Numbered from the stretch's first letter, positions 1-8,187 are shown. The stretch is DNA of 64,000 nt from Streptomyces rubrogriseus (GCF_027947575.1 NZ_CP116256.1:2170001-2234000); one strand, 5' to 3'. Notes: a model not told the origin generated them from the sequence alone. A program made the numbers and translations.

Positions 1-19
1 CCTGGAATGGGGAGCGCCC

Positions 20-970
20 GTGACCTCAGCCCCTCTCGTCGCCCGGCTCACCGCGCCCAGCGGCCCGCTGTTCTTCCCCGTCACGGCGTACGGACCCGAC
101 GGCGGACTCGACCTCGACGTCTACCGCACCCATGTGCGCCGCGGGGTCGAGGCCGGTGCCGCCGCCGTCTTCGCCTGCTGCGGCACCGGCGAGTTCCACG
201 CCCTCACGCCCGAGGAGTTCGCGGCCTGTGTCCGCGCGGCCGTCGAGGAGAGCGCGGGCCGGGTGCCCGTCCTCGCGGGCGCGGGCTACGGCACCGCCCT
301 CGCCGTGCGCTACGCCCGCCTCGCCGAGGAGGCCGGGGCCGACGGGCTGCTCGCCATGCCGCCCTACCTGGTGCTCGCCGGGCAGGAGGGGCTGGTGCGG
401 CACTACCGGGAGGTGGCGGCCGCGACCCCGCTGCCCGTGATCGTCTACCAGCGCGACAACGCCGTGTTCACCCCGGAGAGCGTCGTCGAACTGGCCCGCA
501 CGGACGGCGTCGTCGGCCTCAAGGACGGGCTCGGCGACCTCGACCTGATGCAGCGCATCGTCAGCGCGGTGCGCACGGAGCTGCCGGGCGAGGAGTTCCT
601 GTACTTCAACGGGCTCCCGACCGCCGAACAGACCCAGCTCTCCTACCGCGCCCTGGGCGTCCCCCTGTACTCCTCCGCCGTGTTCTGTTTCGCCCCCGAG
701 ATCGCCGGCGCCTTCCACCGGGCGCTGCGCGAGGGCGACGACACCACCGTGCACCGTCTGCTGGACGGCTTCTACCGGCCGTTCGTCGAGCTGCGCGCCC
801 GGGGCCGCGGATACGCCGTGGCCCTGGTCAAGGCGGGCGTGCGGCTGCGCGGCCTGGACGTGGGAGAGGTGCGGACGCCGTTGCAGGAGCCGACCGAGGA
901 GCACGTGAAGCAGCTCGCCCGGATCATCGAGCGGGGGCAGGCGCTGGTCGAGGAAGGAGCCGGCCGGTGA
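20..970 (+). CDS. kdgD: 5-dehydro-4-deoxyglucarate dehydratase (KdgD family)
   Basis: 316 aa TIM-barrel enzyme of the DapA/NAL superfamily. It is expected to decarboxylate and dehydrate 5-keto-4-deoxyglucarate to 2-oxoglutarate semialdehyde in oxidative galacturonate/glucarate catabolism. Visible family marks are GPLFFPVTAY near the N-terminus, the CCGTGEFHAL segment (about 53-62), a Schiff-base lysine in GLKDG (Lys168) and the partner tyrosine in VIVYQRDN (Tyr143). The length is normal for KdgD. The GTG start has GGGGAG at 9-14. The next gene starts inside its stop (GTGA overlap), so the two are translationally coupled. The wider cluster of pectinases and a semialdehyde dehydrogenase further on supports a uronate role. 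Another DapA-like sugar-acid lyase is possible, but KdgD is the best fit. Confidence 0.88.
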   Translation: MTSAPLVARLTAPSGPLFFPVTAYGPDGGLDLDVYRTHVRRGVEAGAAAVFACCGTGEFHALTPEEFAACVRAAVEESAGRVPVLAGAGYGTALAVRYARLAEEAGADGLLAMPPYLVLAGQEGLVRHYREVAAATPLPVIVYQRDNAVFTPESVVELARTDGVVGLKDGLGDLDLMQRIVSAVRTELPGEEFLYFNGLPTAEQTQLSYRALGVPLYSSAVFCFAPEIAGAFHRALREGDDTTVHRLLDGFYRPFVELRARGRGYAVALVKAGVRLRGLDVGEVRTPLQEPTEEHVKQLARIIERGQALVEEGAGR

Positions 971-2139
971 AGGCCTCGGCGTTCGTCTACCCCTGGGACG
1001 TCAACGGCGACCCGGAAGCCCCCGCGCGCGTCGCGGACCTCGGCGTGGCGCAGGTGACCCTCGCCGCCGCCTACCACTCCACCCGCGCCCTCACCCCGCG
1101 CCACCCGCGCCACCGTGTCGTCACCGCCGAGCACGCCGCCGTCCTCTACCCGCCGGACGGCGCCCGCTGGCAGGGCCGCACACTCCACCCGTACGAGTCC
1201 GGCGACTGGGCGCCCGGCGACGCGTACGGGGAGGCCGCCGCCGCCCTCGCGGAGGCGGGCCTTCAGGTGCACACCTGGGTCGTCCTCGCCCACAGCTCCC
1301 GCCTCGGCGCGGAGCACCCGCACACCTCCGTCGTCAACGCCTACGGCGACCGCTACCCCTGGGCGCCCTGCATCGCGCAGCCCGCCACGCGCGCGTACCT
1401 CACCGACCTGGCCGCAGAGGCGGCGGTACGGCCCGGGGCGCGCGGCACCGAACTGGAGTCGCTGGGCTGGTACGGGCTCGCCCACCTGCACGCCCACGAC
1501 AAGACCGCCGGGGTGCCCCTCGGGGACGCCGGGCAGTACCTGATGTCGCTGTGCTTCTGCCCCGACTGCAGGGCGGGGTACGGCGGCCAGGGCCTCGACG
1601 TCGACGCGCTCGCCGCCGCCGTGCGGACCGCGCTGGAGCCGGTGTGGCGGGGTGCGGCGCCCTCGGACGGGGGCTGGGCGGGCGTCGAGAAGCTCCTCGG
1701 CGCGGCGCCCGCGAACGCCACGCGTGCGTGGCGGGACGACCGGGCCCGCACGCTCCAGGAGGCGGCGGTCTCCGCGGTCCGCGCCGCCGCGCCCGACGGC
1801 TTCCAGGTCCTGCTGCACGCCGACCCGCTCTCCTTCCACTGCGGCGCCAACGCCGGTGTCGACCCCGCCCACATCCTCTCCGTCGCGGACGGCGTGGTCG
1901 TCCCCTGCACGGGCGGCCCGAGCCTGCTGACGCCGTTCGCCGAACAGGCCGTCGACGGTGCCGTCCTCGCCGCCAACCTCACGGTGGTCTCGGGCATGGG
2001 CGGCAGCCCCCGCACCCTCGCCGCGGACGCCGCCCGCGCCCGTGACCTGGGCGCGACGGAACTGCGGCTGTACCACGCGGGGTTGGCGTCGGACGGGGAC
2101 CTGGAGGAGGTGCGGGCGGGGCTCGGGGCCTTCGCGTAG
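967..2139 (+). CDS. Unknown protein coupled to kdgD, probable TIM-barrel sugar enzyme
   Basis: 390 aa from a GTG start that overlaps the kdgD stop by 4 bp, so it belongs to the same transcript. I do not recognise a named family with certainty. The sequence reads like an (alpha/beta)8-type carbohydrate-active protein: YPWDVNGDP start, VTLAAAYHSTRAL, HTWVVLAHSS, and a cysteine cluster LCFCPDCRAGY (about 196-206) that could bind metal or form a disulfide. No signal peptide or membrane segment is visible, so it should be cytoplasmic. Its position implies handling of an intermediate or oligosaccharide of the pectin/uronate route, which is inference only. The upstream frame continues to position 7, but that extension only shadows kdgD. 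Confidence 0.75.
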   Translation: MKASAFVYPWDVNGDPEAPARVADLGVAQVTLAAAYHSTRALTPRHPRHRVVTAEHAAVLYPPDGARWQGRTLHPYESGDWAPGDAYGEAAAALAEAGLQVHTWVVLAHSSRLGAEHPHTSVVNAYGDRYPWAPCIAQPATRAYLTDLAAEAAVRPGARGTELESLGWYGLAHLHAHDKTAGVPLGDAGQYLMSLCFCPDCRAGYGGQGLDVDALAAAVRTALEPVWRGAAPSDGGWAGVEKLLGAAPANATRAWRDDRARTLQEAAVSAVRAAAPDGFQVLLHADPLSFHCGANAGVDPAHILSVADGVVVPCTGGPSLLTPFAEQAVDGAVLAANLTVVSGMGGSPRTLAADAARARDLGATELRLYHAGLASDGDLEEVRAGLGAFA

Positions 2140-2212
2140 GGTGCGGACGACGGTGTCGGGGCCGGTCGTTCACCGACCGACCCCGCAAGCCCTCGTCGCG
2201 CTCCGGAAGGGG

Positions 2213-2611
2213 ATGCCCGTGGAACTCGCCCAGGTCCGCCTCCTGGTGACGGACTTCCCCGGCTGCTACCGCTACTACCGGGACGTCCTGGGACTGAAGC
2301 CGCAGTTCGAGTCGGAGGACGGCCCGTACGCGAAGTTCACTCCCGACGGCGGTGCCGCGGGCATCGCGCTCCAGGACCGCGCGCAGATGGCCCGGGTGCT
2401 GGGCGGACTCGCCGACGAACCGGCCGGCCACCGGTCCCTCGTCGTCCTGCGGGTCGACGACCTGGACCGTTACTGCGAGGAGATCACCGCGCGGGGCGCC
2501 GAGCTCGTCCACGGCCCCGCCCCGATGACGGACCGCATGCGGGTCGCCCACCTCGTGGATCCGGCGGGAAACCTCGTCGAACTCCAGGAGTGGTCGGCCC
2601 TACGCGGCTGA
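2213..2611 (+). CDS. VOC (glyoxalase/bleomycin-resistance) family protein
   Basis: 132 aa. Start ATG 2213 follows GGAAGGGG with good spacing. It shows the paired beta-alpha-beta-beta-beta modules of the vicinal oxygen chelate fold: LAQVRLLVTDFPGCYRYYRDVLGLKP at the N-terminus (first half), LVVLRVDDLDRYCEEITARGAE in the middle, and the C-terminal DPAGNLVELQEW, where the Glu is the usual metal ligand. Substrate unknown. The 3' end overlaps the 3' end of the convergent MFS gene by 12 bp. Confidence 0.85.
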   Translation: MPVELAQVRLLVTDFPGCYRYYRDVLGLKPQFESEDGPYAKFTPDGGAAGIALQDRAQMARVLGGLADEPAGHRSLVVLRVDDLDRYCEEITARGAELVHGPAPMTDRMRVAHLVDPAGNLVELQEWSALRG

Positions 2612-3847
2612 CGGCGTCTCCCGGCCGTCCGGCCGCCGCGTCGCCGCCAGTACGGCCGCCGTGCCCAGCAGCACCGCCCCCACGACCGGCAGCAGCGGCC
2701 ACAGGCCGGCCGGCTCCACCAGGGCCGCGCCCGCGGCCAGGCCGAGCACGTTCGGGGCGAAGACCAGGGAGTTGGCCGTCGCCGCGACCCGGCCGAGCAG
2801 CGGCCCCGGCGTCTCGTGCTGGACGGCGGTCAGGGCGGCGATCAGCACCGCGGGCAACCCCGCGCCGACGGCCGCACTGGTGGCGAGGGCGACCGCGTCG
2901 TACGGTGCCGCACGCACCGCCACGGCCACCGCGAACAGCGCGATGCCCACGGCGGCGAAGCGCCGTCCGCCCAGGCGCCGGACGGCCGGTCCGGCGAGCA
3001 GGCCCGCCACCACCGACCCGGCGCCCTGGACGGCGTACAGCGCGCCTGCGTACGCGGGGGAGTGGCCGAGGGCGCCGACGACGGCGTACGCGGTGGCGCC
3101 GTTGACGCCCGCGCACAGCATCGTGACGCCGCCCGCGAGGACGAGCGGGCGCAGCGTGGGGTGTCCCCACAGGTACCGGGCGCCCTCGGCCGTGTGCCGC
3201 CGCCAGTTCCCCGCGGGGCGGACCGGGGGCGCCTCGCGGACCCGCAGGGCGGCGTAGACGCCGGTGGCCAGCACGAACGTGGCCGCGTCCAGCAGCGCCA
3301 CGGCCGGTCCGCCGTACGCCGCGTACAGCCCCGCCCCGGCCAGCGGCGCCACCAGCTTCATGCCCTCGTTGGCGGTCAGACGCAGGCCGTTGAAGTCGCC
3401 GAGCAGCCCGGGGTCGACGGCGGCGGCCATCAGCGCCGACTCGGCCGCGTCGTGGACGACGCCCGACGCGCCGTACACGAGGAGCACTGCGTAGACCAGC
3501 CACAGTTCCTCCCGCGAGTCCACGGCGAAGAGCGTGAGCAGCAGGCCGGACATCAGCAGCCCGGTGGCGATCAGCAGCGGTCTGCGGCGGACGCGGTCCG
3601 TCAGGGTGCCCAGCGCCGGACCCACGAGCGTCGGCGCCCACATCGCGAGCATGCACAGGGCCGCGAGCCCGTCCGATCCGGTGAGGTCCTTCACCCACAC
3701 ACCGGCCGCCAGCCACAGCGCCGAGGTGCCGAAGCCGGACACCACCACCCCGCCGAGACAGAGGGCCGCGTCGCGGTCGCGCAGGACGCGGACGAGGGGC
3801 CGGTGTCCGTCCCGGCCCGCGGAATGCTTCGTTCTTGCCGTCGTCAT
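2600..3847 (-). CDS. MFS transporter
   Basis: 415 aa integral membrane protein with about 12 hydrophobic segments. The loop 2-3 signature is present as LGTLTDRVRRRPLL (about residue 80), typical of the major facilitator superfamily. The sequence resembles the drug/antiporter-like MFS common in Streptomyces; there is no substrate clue. ATG at 3847, with a 13-bp inverted repeat 13 bp upstream. Divergent from the TIGR03086-type gene and convergent with the VOC gene, so it is probably a single-gene transcript. Confidence 0.88.
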   Translation of the reverse strand: MTTARTKHSAGRDGHRPLVRVLRDRDAALCLGGVVVSGFGTSALWLAAGVWVKDLTGSDGLAALCMLAMWAPTLVGPALGTLTDRVRRRPLLIATGLLMSGLLLTLFAVDSREELWLVYAVLLVYGASGVVHDAAESALMAAAVDPGLLGDFNGLRLTANEGMKLVAPLAGAGLYAAYGGPAVALLDAATFVLATGVYAALRVREAPPVRPAGNWRRHTAEGARYLWGHPTLRPLVLAGGVTMLCAGVNGATAYAVVGALGHSPAYAGALYAVQGAGSVVAGLLAGPAVRRLGGRRFAAVGIALFAVAVAVRAAPYDAVALATSAAVGAGLPAVLIAALTAVQHETPGPLLGRVAATANSLVFAPNVLGLAAGAALVEPAGLWPLLPVVGAVLLGTAAVLAATRRPDGRETPSAA

Positions 3848-3860
3848 ACCCGGTCAGCCT

Positions 3861-3873
3861 GGGCCTAAGGCCC
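3861..3873. promoter_or_regulatory. Inverted repeat upstream of the MFS gene
   Basis: GGGCCT-A-AGGCCC, a perfect 6-bp inverted repeat around one base, 13 bp upstream of the MFS start codon. Its position fits an operator near the start of transcription, but such GC-rich repeats also arise by chance. Confidence 0.25.
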
Positions 3874-4032
3874 GGCAGCGGGCATCGGGCAGGTGCCCTA
3901 GGGCCTGTCTGAAATTCCCGTCCGCCGCGCGACGCCATGCGCGCCCTCTCGCCGCGGCGGCCGATGAGTTTCGCGGGTGCGACCGGTCCACCTTCCGAGA
4001 GAACCGGCCACGCACATCCCGAGGAGCAGCCG

Positions 4033-4632
4033 ATGACCGCCGAGACCACCACCCTCGACCTGGGACCGCAGACGCGGGTCCTCACCCGCCTCGCCGACGG
4101 CGTGCGCGAGGACCGGCTCGCGGACCCGACGCCCTGCCCCGGTCTGGCGGTGCGCAACCTGCTCGGCCACCTGACCGGTCTCGCCGTCGCCTTCCGCGAC
4201 GCCGCGCGCAAGGACCTGGGGCCCACCACGAACACCAGCCCCGAGGCGGCCGTGCCGGACGTCGGGCCCGGCTGGCGCGAGGAGCTCGCGGCCGCACTCG
4301 GCGAACTCGCCGAGGCGTGGCGCGACCCCGGGGCGTGGACCGGCATGACCCGGGCCGGCGGCATCGACCTGCCCGGCGAGGTCGCCGGTGCCGTCGTCGC
4401 CGACGAACTGGTCATCCACGGCTGGGACCTGGCCCGCGCGACCGGCCAGGAGTACACCCCCGACGCGGCCGCGCTGCGGGCGGCACACGGCCTGCTCGCC
4501 GCCGCCGCCGAGGAGTCCGAGCGCGACCAGGGCATGTTCGGACCGGTCGTCGCCGTCCCCGCGGACGCACCGCTGCTGGAGCGCGCGGTGGGGCTGAGCG
4601 GGCGCGACCCGGGCTGGACCCGCACCGTCTGA
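4033..4632 (+). CDS. TIGR03086-type DinB-fold metal-binding protein (maleylpyruvate isomerase-like)
   Basis: 199 aa. ATG at 4033 sits 8 bp after GAGGAG; the frame is open further upstream but has no better start. It matches the mycothiol-dependent maleylpyruvate isomerase/DinB-like family of actinobacteria: DGVREDRLADPTPCPGLAVRNLLGHLTGLAVAF with the family's conserved His in LLGHL (about residue 48), and a second metal-ligand region, DELVIHGWDLARATG (about 124-138). Members are small four-helix-bundle thiol-dependent enzymes or metal-binding proteins. No partner gene is nearby. Function beyond the fold is unknown. Confidence 0.82.
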   Translation: MTAETTTLDLGPQTRVLTRLADGVREDRLADPTPCPGLAVRNLLGHLTGLAVAFRDAARKDLGPTTNTSPEAAVPDVGPGWREELAAALGELAEAWRDPGAWTGMTRAGGIDLPGEVAGAVVADELVIHGWDLARATGQEYTPDAAALRAAHGLLAAAAEESERDQGMFGPVVAVPADAPLLERAVGLSGRDPGWTRTV

Positions 4633-4684
4633 CGCACGCCTGACGCAGGAGGACACCCCCGCACAACTTCCTTTGTCAGAAGCA

Positions 4685-4713
4685 TTGACGTGGCCGCGCG
4701 CCCCTCTTACCTT
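4685..4713 (+). promoter_or_regulatory. Candidate sigma-70-type promoter of the gntR catabolic operon
   Basis: TTGACG (4685-4690), a 17-bp spacer and TACCTT (4708-4713). This is a close match to the Streptomyces housekeeping consensus TTGAC-N17-TAnnnT, about 100 bp ahead of the GntR gene. It would give a leader of roughly 90 nt containing the palindrome at 4735-4744. Confidence 0.5.
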
Positions 4714-4734
4714 CAACGCGTCGTACTCCGTACG

Positions 4735-4744
4735 TCATATATGA
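4735..4744. promoter_or_regulatory. Candidate GntR operator palindrome
   Basis: TCATATATGA is a perfect 10-bp palindrome, flanked as CG-TCATATATGA-GACG, just downstream of the candidate promoter and 70 bp upstream of the gntR start. Two copies of AGATCT follow at 4758-4763 and 4772-4777 (14-bp period). FCD-type GntR proteins often bind short AT-rich palindromes in their own leader, so autoregulation is the likely reading. Confidence 0.4.
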
Positions 4745-4813
4745 GACGCGATACGCGAGATCTGATGTCCGAGATCTGTCCGCGCATCCGACGCGAGATT
4801 CCGAGAGGCGCGC

Positions 4814-5482
4814 ATGACCTCTGTGCCCACGCCGATCCCCTCCCGCACGCAGTACGTGCTGGAGGAGATCAAACGCCGCATCCTCACCGGCCGGCTGACG
4901 CCCGGCCAGGCCCTGGTCGAGACCGACCTCGCCGCACAGTTCGGGGTGTCCAAGACACCGGTGCGCGAGGCGCTCAAGACGCTGGCCGGTACCGGACTGG
5001 TCGTGATGAGCCAGTACAAGGGCGTCACCGTGCGCATGGTGGACGCGGACATGGCGCGCGAGGTCTACGACGTCCGGCTCCTCCTGGAGCCCGAGGCGCT
5101 CCGGCGCGCCGTGCGCCGGGAGGCCTCCCTGGACGCCGCCCGCGAGGCCCTCGCCCGGGCCGACCGGGCCACGGACACGGCCGAACGGTCGCTGGCCAAC
5201 CGCGAGTTCCACCGCGCCCTGTACGTGCCGTGCGGCAACCCGCTGCTCGGCCGGATGCTCGACGAGGTCCGCGACCAGGCGGCCCTGGTCTCCGCGGTCG
5301 CCTGGGCCGCCGACCCCTCCTGGGAGCGGGAGGCCGGCGAGCACCAGGAGATCCTGCGCCTCGCCCTCGCCGGTGACGCGGACGGCGCGGCCCGCGCCCT
5401 GCACGCTCACATCGCGTCCTTCGTCGAGCGGGCCTTCCCCGAAGCGGGGAACGCGGCCCAGGAAGAGGACGGTCAGGCATGA
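4814..5482 (+). CDS. GntR-family regulator with FCD ligand domain
   Basis: 222 aa. The N-terminal winged helix-turn-helix (about 10-75) is clear: YVLEEIKRRILTGRLTPGQ, then LAAQFGVSKTPVREALKTLAGTGLV. The C-terminal all-helical FCD domain (about 85-210) has the metal/ligand-type pattern NREFHRALY and GEHQEIL. FCD GntR proteins usually sense organic or sugar acids, which fits the coupled sugar-acid catabolic genes: its stop overlaps the start of the DapA-like gene (ATGA). It is probably a repressor of this operon, released by a sugar acid or keto-acid (inference). ATG at 4814 follows GAGAGGCGCGC. Confidence 0.92.
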   Translation: MTSVPTPIPSRTQYVLEEIKRRILTGRLTPGQALVETDLAAQFGVSKTPVREALKTLAGTGLVVMSQYKGVTVRMVDADMAREVYDVRLLLEPEALRRAVRREASLDAAREALARADRATDTAERSLANREFHRALYVPCGNPLLGRMLDEVRDQAALVSAVAWAADPSWEREAGEHQEILRLALAGDADGAARALHAHIASFVERAFPEAGNAAQEEDGQA

Positions 5483-6387
5483 CAGCGACGTTCGAGACCC
5501 AGCGGGCGGCCCTGGCCGACGTGGTGGCGATCCCGGTGACCCCGTTCGCCGAGGACGGCACCGTCGACCCCGCCACCTACCGGGCCCTGCTGCGTCGTCT
5601 CCTCGACGGTGGCATCACGACCCTCACCCCCAACGGCAACACCGGCGAGTTCTACGCCCTGGACCCCGCCGAGCGCCGCCTCGTCACCGAGCTGACGATC
5701 GAGGAGAGCGGCGAGCGCGCGGACATCCTGGTCGGCGTCGGCCACGACGTGCCGACCGCGGTCGCCTCCGCCCGGCACGCCCGCGACCTGGGCGCCTCCA
5801 TGGTGATGGTCCACCAGCCCGTCCACCCCTACGTCTCCCAGGGCGGCTGGGTCGACTACCACCGCGCCATCGCCGAGGCCGTGCCCGAGCTGGGCGTCGT
5901 CCCCTACATCCGCAACGCCCAGCTCACCGGGGCCCGCCTCGCCGACCTCGCCGACGCCTGCCCCAACGTGATCGGCGTGAAGTACGCCGTCCCGGACGCC
6001 TCCAAGTTCGCCGCGTTCGCCCGCGACGCCGGCCTCGACCGGTTCGTCTGGGTCGCGGGGCTCGCCGAGCCCTACGCCCCCTCGTACTTCTCCGCGGGCG
6101 CCACCGGCTTCACCTCGGGGCTGGTGAACGTCGCCCCGGCCGTCTCGCTGAACATGATCGAAGCGCTTCGATCCGGCGACTACCCGGCCGCCATGAAGGT
6201 CTGGGAGCAGATCCGCCGCTTCGAGGAACTGCGCGCCGCCAACGGCTCCGCCAACAACGTCACCGTGGTCAAGGAGGCCCTCGCCTCGCTGGGCCTGTGC
6301 CGCCGGGAGGTCCGCCCGCCGAGCAAGCCGCTGCCCGAGAGCGAACGCGCCGAGGTCGCCGCCATCGCCGCGGGGTGGTCCATATGA
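5479..6387 (+). CDS. DapA-family sugar-acid lyase/dehydratase, probable 2-keto-3-deoxypentonate enzyme
   Basis: 302 aa, starting 4 bp inside the gntR stop. DapA/NAL superfamily: VVAIPVTPFAEDG at the N-terminus, the substrate loop TPNGNTGEF (50-58), Tyr143 in VVPYIRN and the Schiff-base Lys168 in GVKYAV. It is not true lysine-pathway DapA, because it sits with a GntR regulator and an IlvD/Edd dehydratase. The most coherent role is conversion of the dehydratase product, an L-2-keto-3-deoxypentonate such as 2-keto-3-deoxy-L-arabonate, to 2-oxoglutarate semialdehyde. Aldol cleavage to pyruvate and glycolaldehyde is the alternative. The gene carries a 16-bp perfect palindrome at 6157-6172. Confidence 0.85.
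   Translation: MTATFETQRAALADVVAIPVTPFAEDGTVDPATYRALLRRLLDGGITTLTPNGNTGEFYALDPAERRLVTELTIEESGERADILVGVGHDVPTAVASARHARDLGASMVMVHQPVHPYVSQGGWVDYHRAIAEAVPELGVVPYIRNAQLTGARLADLADACPNVIGVKYAVPDASKFAAFARDAGLDRFVWVAGLAEPYAPSYFSAGATGFTSGLVNVAPAVSLNMIEALRSGDYPAAMKVWEQIRRFEELRAANGSANNVTVVKEALASLGLCRREVRPPSKPLPESERAEVAAIAAGWSI
6157..6172. promoter_or_regulatory. 16-bp perfect palindrome inside the DapA-like gene
   Basis: ATCGAAGCGCTTCGAT is fully self-complementary and contains the AAGCGCTT core typical of LacI/GalR-family operators. The same core recurs at 8178-8185 ahead of the transporter genes. It lies in coding sequence (translating as the end of MIEALR), so selection on the protein alone does not require it. 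Confidence 0.35.
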
Positions 6388-8114
6388 CCCCCAGGAAGTC
6401 CCCGGAGGAGCTGCGCAGCCACCAGTGGTACGGCACCGACGGCCTGCGCTCCTTCAGCCACCGCGCCCGCACCCGCCAGCTCGGCTACCTGCCCGAGGAG
6501 CACCTCGGCAAGCCCGTCATCGCCATCCTCAACACCTGGTCCGACATCAACCCCTGCCACGTCCACCTGCGCGACCGGGCCCAGGCCGTCAAGCGGGGCG
6601 TGTGGCAGGCGGGCGGCTTCCCCCTCGAATTCCCGGTCTCGACACTCAGCGAGACCTTCCAGAAGCCGACCCCCATGCTCTACCGCAACCTCCTCGCCAT
6701 GGAGACCGAGGAGCTGCTGCGCTCCTACCCGGTCGACGGCGCCGTGCTGATGGGCGGCTGCGACAAGTCCACGCCCGCCCTGCTCATGGGCGCCGCCACG
6801 GTGGACCTGCCCGCGGTCTTCGTCCCCGCCGGGCCCATGCTCCCCGGGCACTGGCGCGGCCAGACCCTCGGCTCCGGCACCGACATGTGGAAGTACTGGG
6901 ACGACAAGCGGGCCGGCCTCATCGGCGACTGCGAGATGCAGGAACTGGAGAGCGGCCTGGCCCGCTCGCCCGGCCACTGCATGACGATGGGCACCGCCTC
7001 CACCCTGACCGCCGCCGCCGAGGCCCTCGGCGTCACGGTCCCCGGGGCCTCCAGCATCCCGGCCGTCGACTCCGGGCACGACCGGATGGCCGCAGCGGCC
7101 GGACTGCGCGTCGTCGAACTGGTCCACCGGGACCGGAGACTGAGCGACATCCTCACCGCCGACGCCTTCGAGGACGCCGTCACCACCGTGCTCGGGCTCG
7201 GCGGCTCCACCAACGCCGTGATCCACCTGATCGCCATGGCGGGCCGCGCGGGCGTCACCCTCACCCTCGACGACTTCGACCGCATCGCCCGCACCGTCCC
7301 GGTGCTGGCCAACGTCCGCCCCGGCGGACAGACCTACCTGATGGAGGACTTCCACTTCGCCGGCGGCCTGCCCGGCTTCCTCTCCCGCATCACCGACCTG
7401 CTCCACCTGGACCGGCCCACGGTCGCGCACGACACCCTGCGCGAGCAGCTGGACGGCGCCCTCGTCCACCACGACGACGTCATCAGGCCCCGCGACAACC
7501 CGGTCGCGAGCGAGGGCGGGGTCGCCGTACTGCGCGGCAACCTCTGCCCGGACGGCGCCGTCATCAAGCACATCGCCGCCGAGCCGCACCTGCTCAAGCA
7601 CACCGGACCCGCCGTCGTCTTCGACGACTACAAGACCATGCAGCGCACCATCAACGACCCGGAGCTGGGCATCACCGCCGACAGCGTGCTGGTGCTCCGC
7701 AACGCCGGGCCCAAGGGCGGGCCGGGCATGCCCGAGTACGGCATGCTGCCCATCCCCGACCACCTGCTCAAGCAGGGCGTGCGGGACATGGTCCGGATCT
7801 CCGACGCCCGGATGAGCGGCACCAGTTACGGCGCGTGTGTGCTGCACGTGGCCCCCGAGTCGTACGTCGGCGGACCGCTCGCCCTGGTGCGCACCGGCGA
7901 CTCCATCACCCTCGACGTCGGGGGGCGCTCCCTCCGGCTGAACGTGGACGACGAGGAGCTGGAGCGGCGCAGGGCCGCCTGGACACCGCCGCCCGCCCGC
8001 TACGAGCGCGGTTACGGCGCGCTCTACAACGAACAGATCACCCAGGCCGACACCGGCTGCGACTTCGAGTTCCTGGCCCGCCCGGGCAAGGTGCAGGACC
8101 CGTACGCCGGCTGA
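6384..8114 (+). CDS. IlvD/Edd-family pentonate dehydratase, probable L-arabinonate dehydratase
   Basis: 576 aa, ATG overlapping the previous stop by 4 bp. It has the IlvD/Edd Fe-S dehydratase pattern with Cys58 (INPCHVH), Cys126 (GGCDKSTPA) and Cys199 (GHCMTMGT). The well-studied Rhizobium L-arabinonate dehydratase, as I recall, uses Cys59, Cys127 and Cys200 for its [2Fe-2S] cluster, an almost identical spacing. MSGTSYGA near the C-terminus holds the serine that acts as base in this family. The length (about 575-585) matches pentonate dehydratases rather than longer IlvD. It would dehydrate L-arabonate, or a similar aldonate, to the 2-keto-3-deoxy acid for the DapA-like neighbour. A D-xylonate or D-fuconate substrate cannot be excluded. 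Confidence 0.85.
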   Translation: MTPRKSPEELRSHQWYGTDGLRSFSHRARTRQLGYLPEEHLGKPVIAILNTWSDINPCHVHLRDRAQAVKRGVWQAGGFPLEFPVSTLSETFQKPTPMLYRNLLAMETEELLRSYPVDGAVLMGGCDKSTPALLMGAATVDLPAVFVPAGPMLPGHWRGQTLGSGTDMWKYWDDKRAGLIGDCEMQELESGLARSPGHCMTMGTASTLTAAAEALGVTVPGASSIPAVDSGHDRMAAAAGLRVVELVHRDRRLSDILTADAFEDAVTTVLGLGGSTNAVIHLIAMAGRAGVTLTLDDFDRIARTVPVLANVRPGGQTYLMEDFHFAGGLPGFLSRITDLLHLDRPTVAHDTLREQLDGALVHHDDVIRPRDNPVASEGGVAVLRGNLCPDGAVIKHIAAEPHLLKHTGPAVVFDDYKTMQRTINDPELGITADSVLVLRNAGPKGGPGMPEYGMLPIPDHLLKQGVRDMVRISDARMSGTSYGACVLHVAPESYVGGPLALVRTGDSITLDVGGRSLRLNVDDEELERRRAAWTPPPARYERGYGALYNEQITQADTGCDFEFLARPGKVQDPYAG

Positions 8115-8175
8115 GCGCCTGCTCCGGCAGAACCCCGTACGACCCGAACCGCCTCCGCACAGTCCTGCCCGCCGA

Positions 8176-8187
8176 GAAAGCGCTTCC
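8176..8187. promoter_or_regulatory. LacI-type operator ahead of the sugar ABC genes
   Basis: GAAAGCGCTTCC with the AAGCGCTT palindrome at 8178-8185, in the 119-bp gap between the dehydratase and the first permease and 47 bp from the permease ATG. LacI/GalR regulators of Streptomyces sugar ABC operons bind such sites. No LacI gene lies in the window, so the regulator would be encoded elsewhere. Confidence 0.5.

Noticed and set aside
3898..3914. GGGCCTGTCTGAAATTC, similar to ends of some Streptomyces insertion sequences
   Set aside because: No second inverted end, target duplication or transposase was found nearby.
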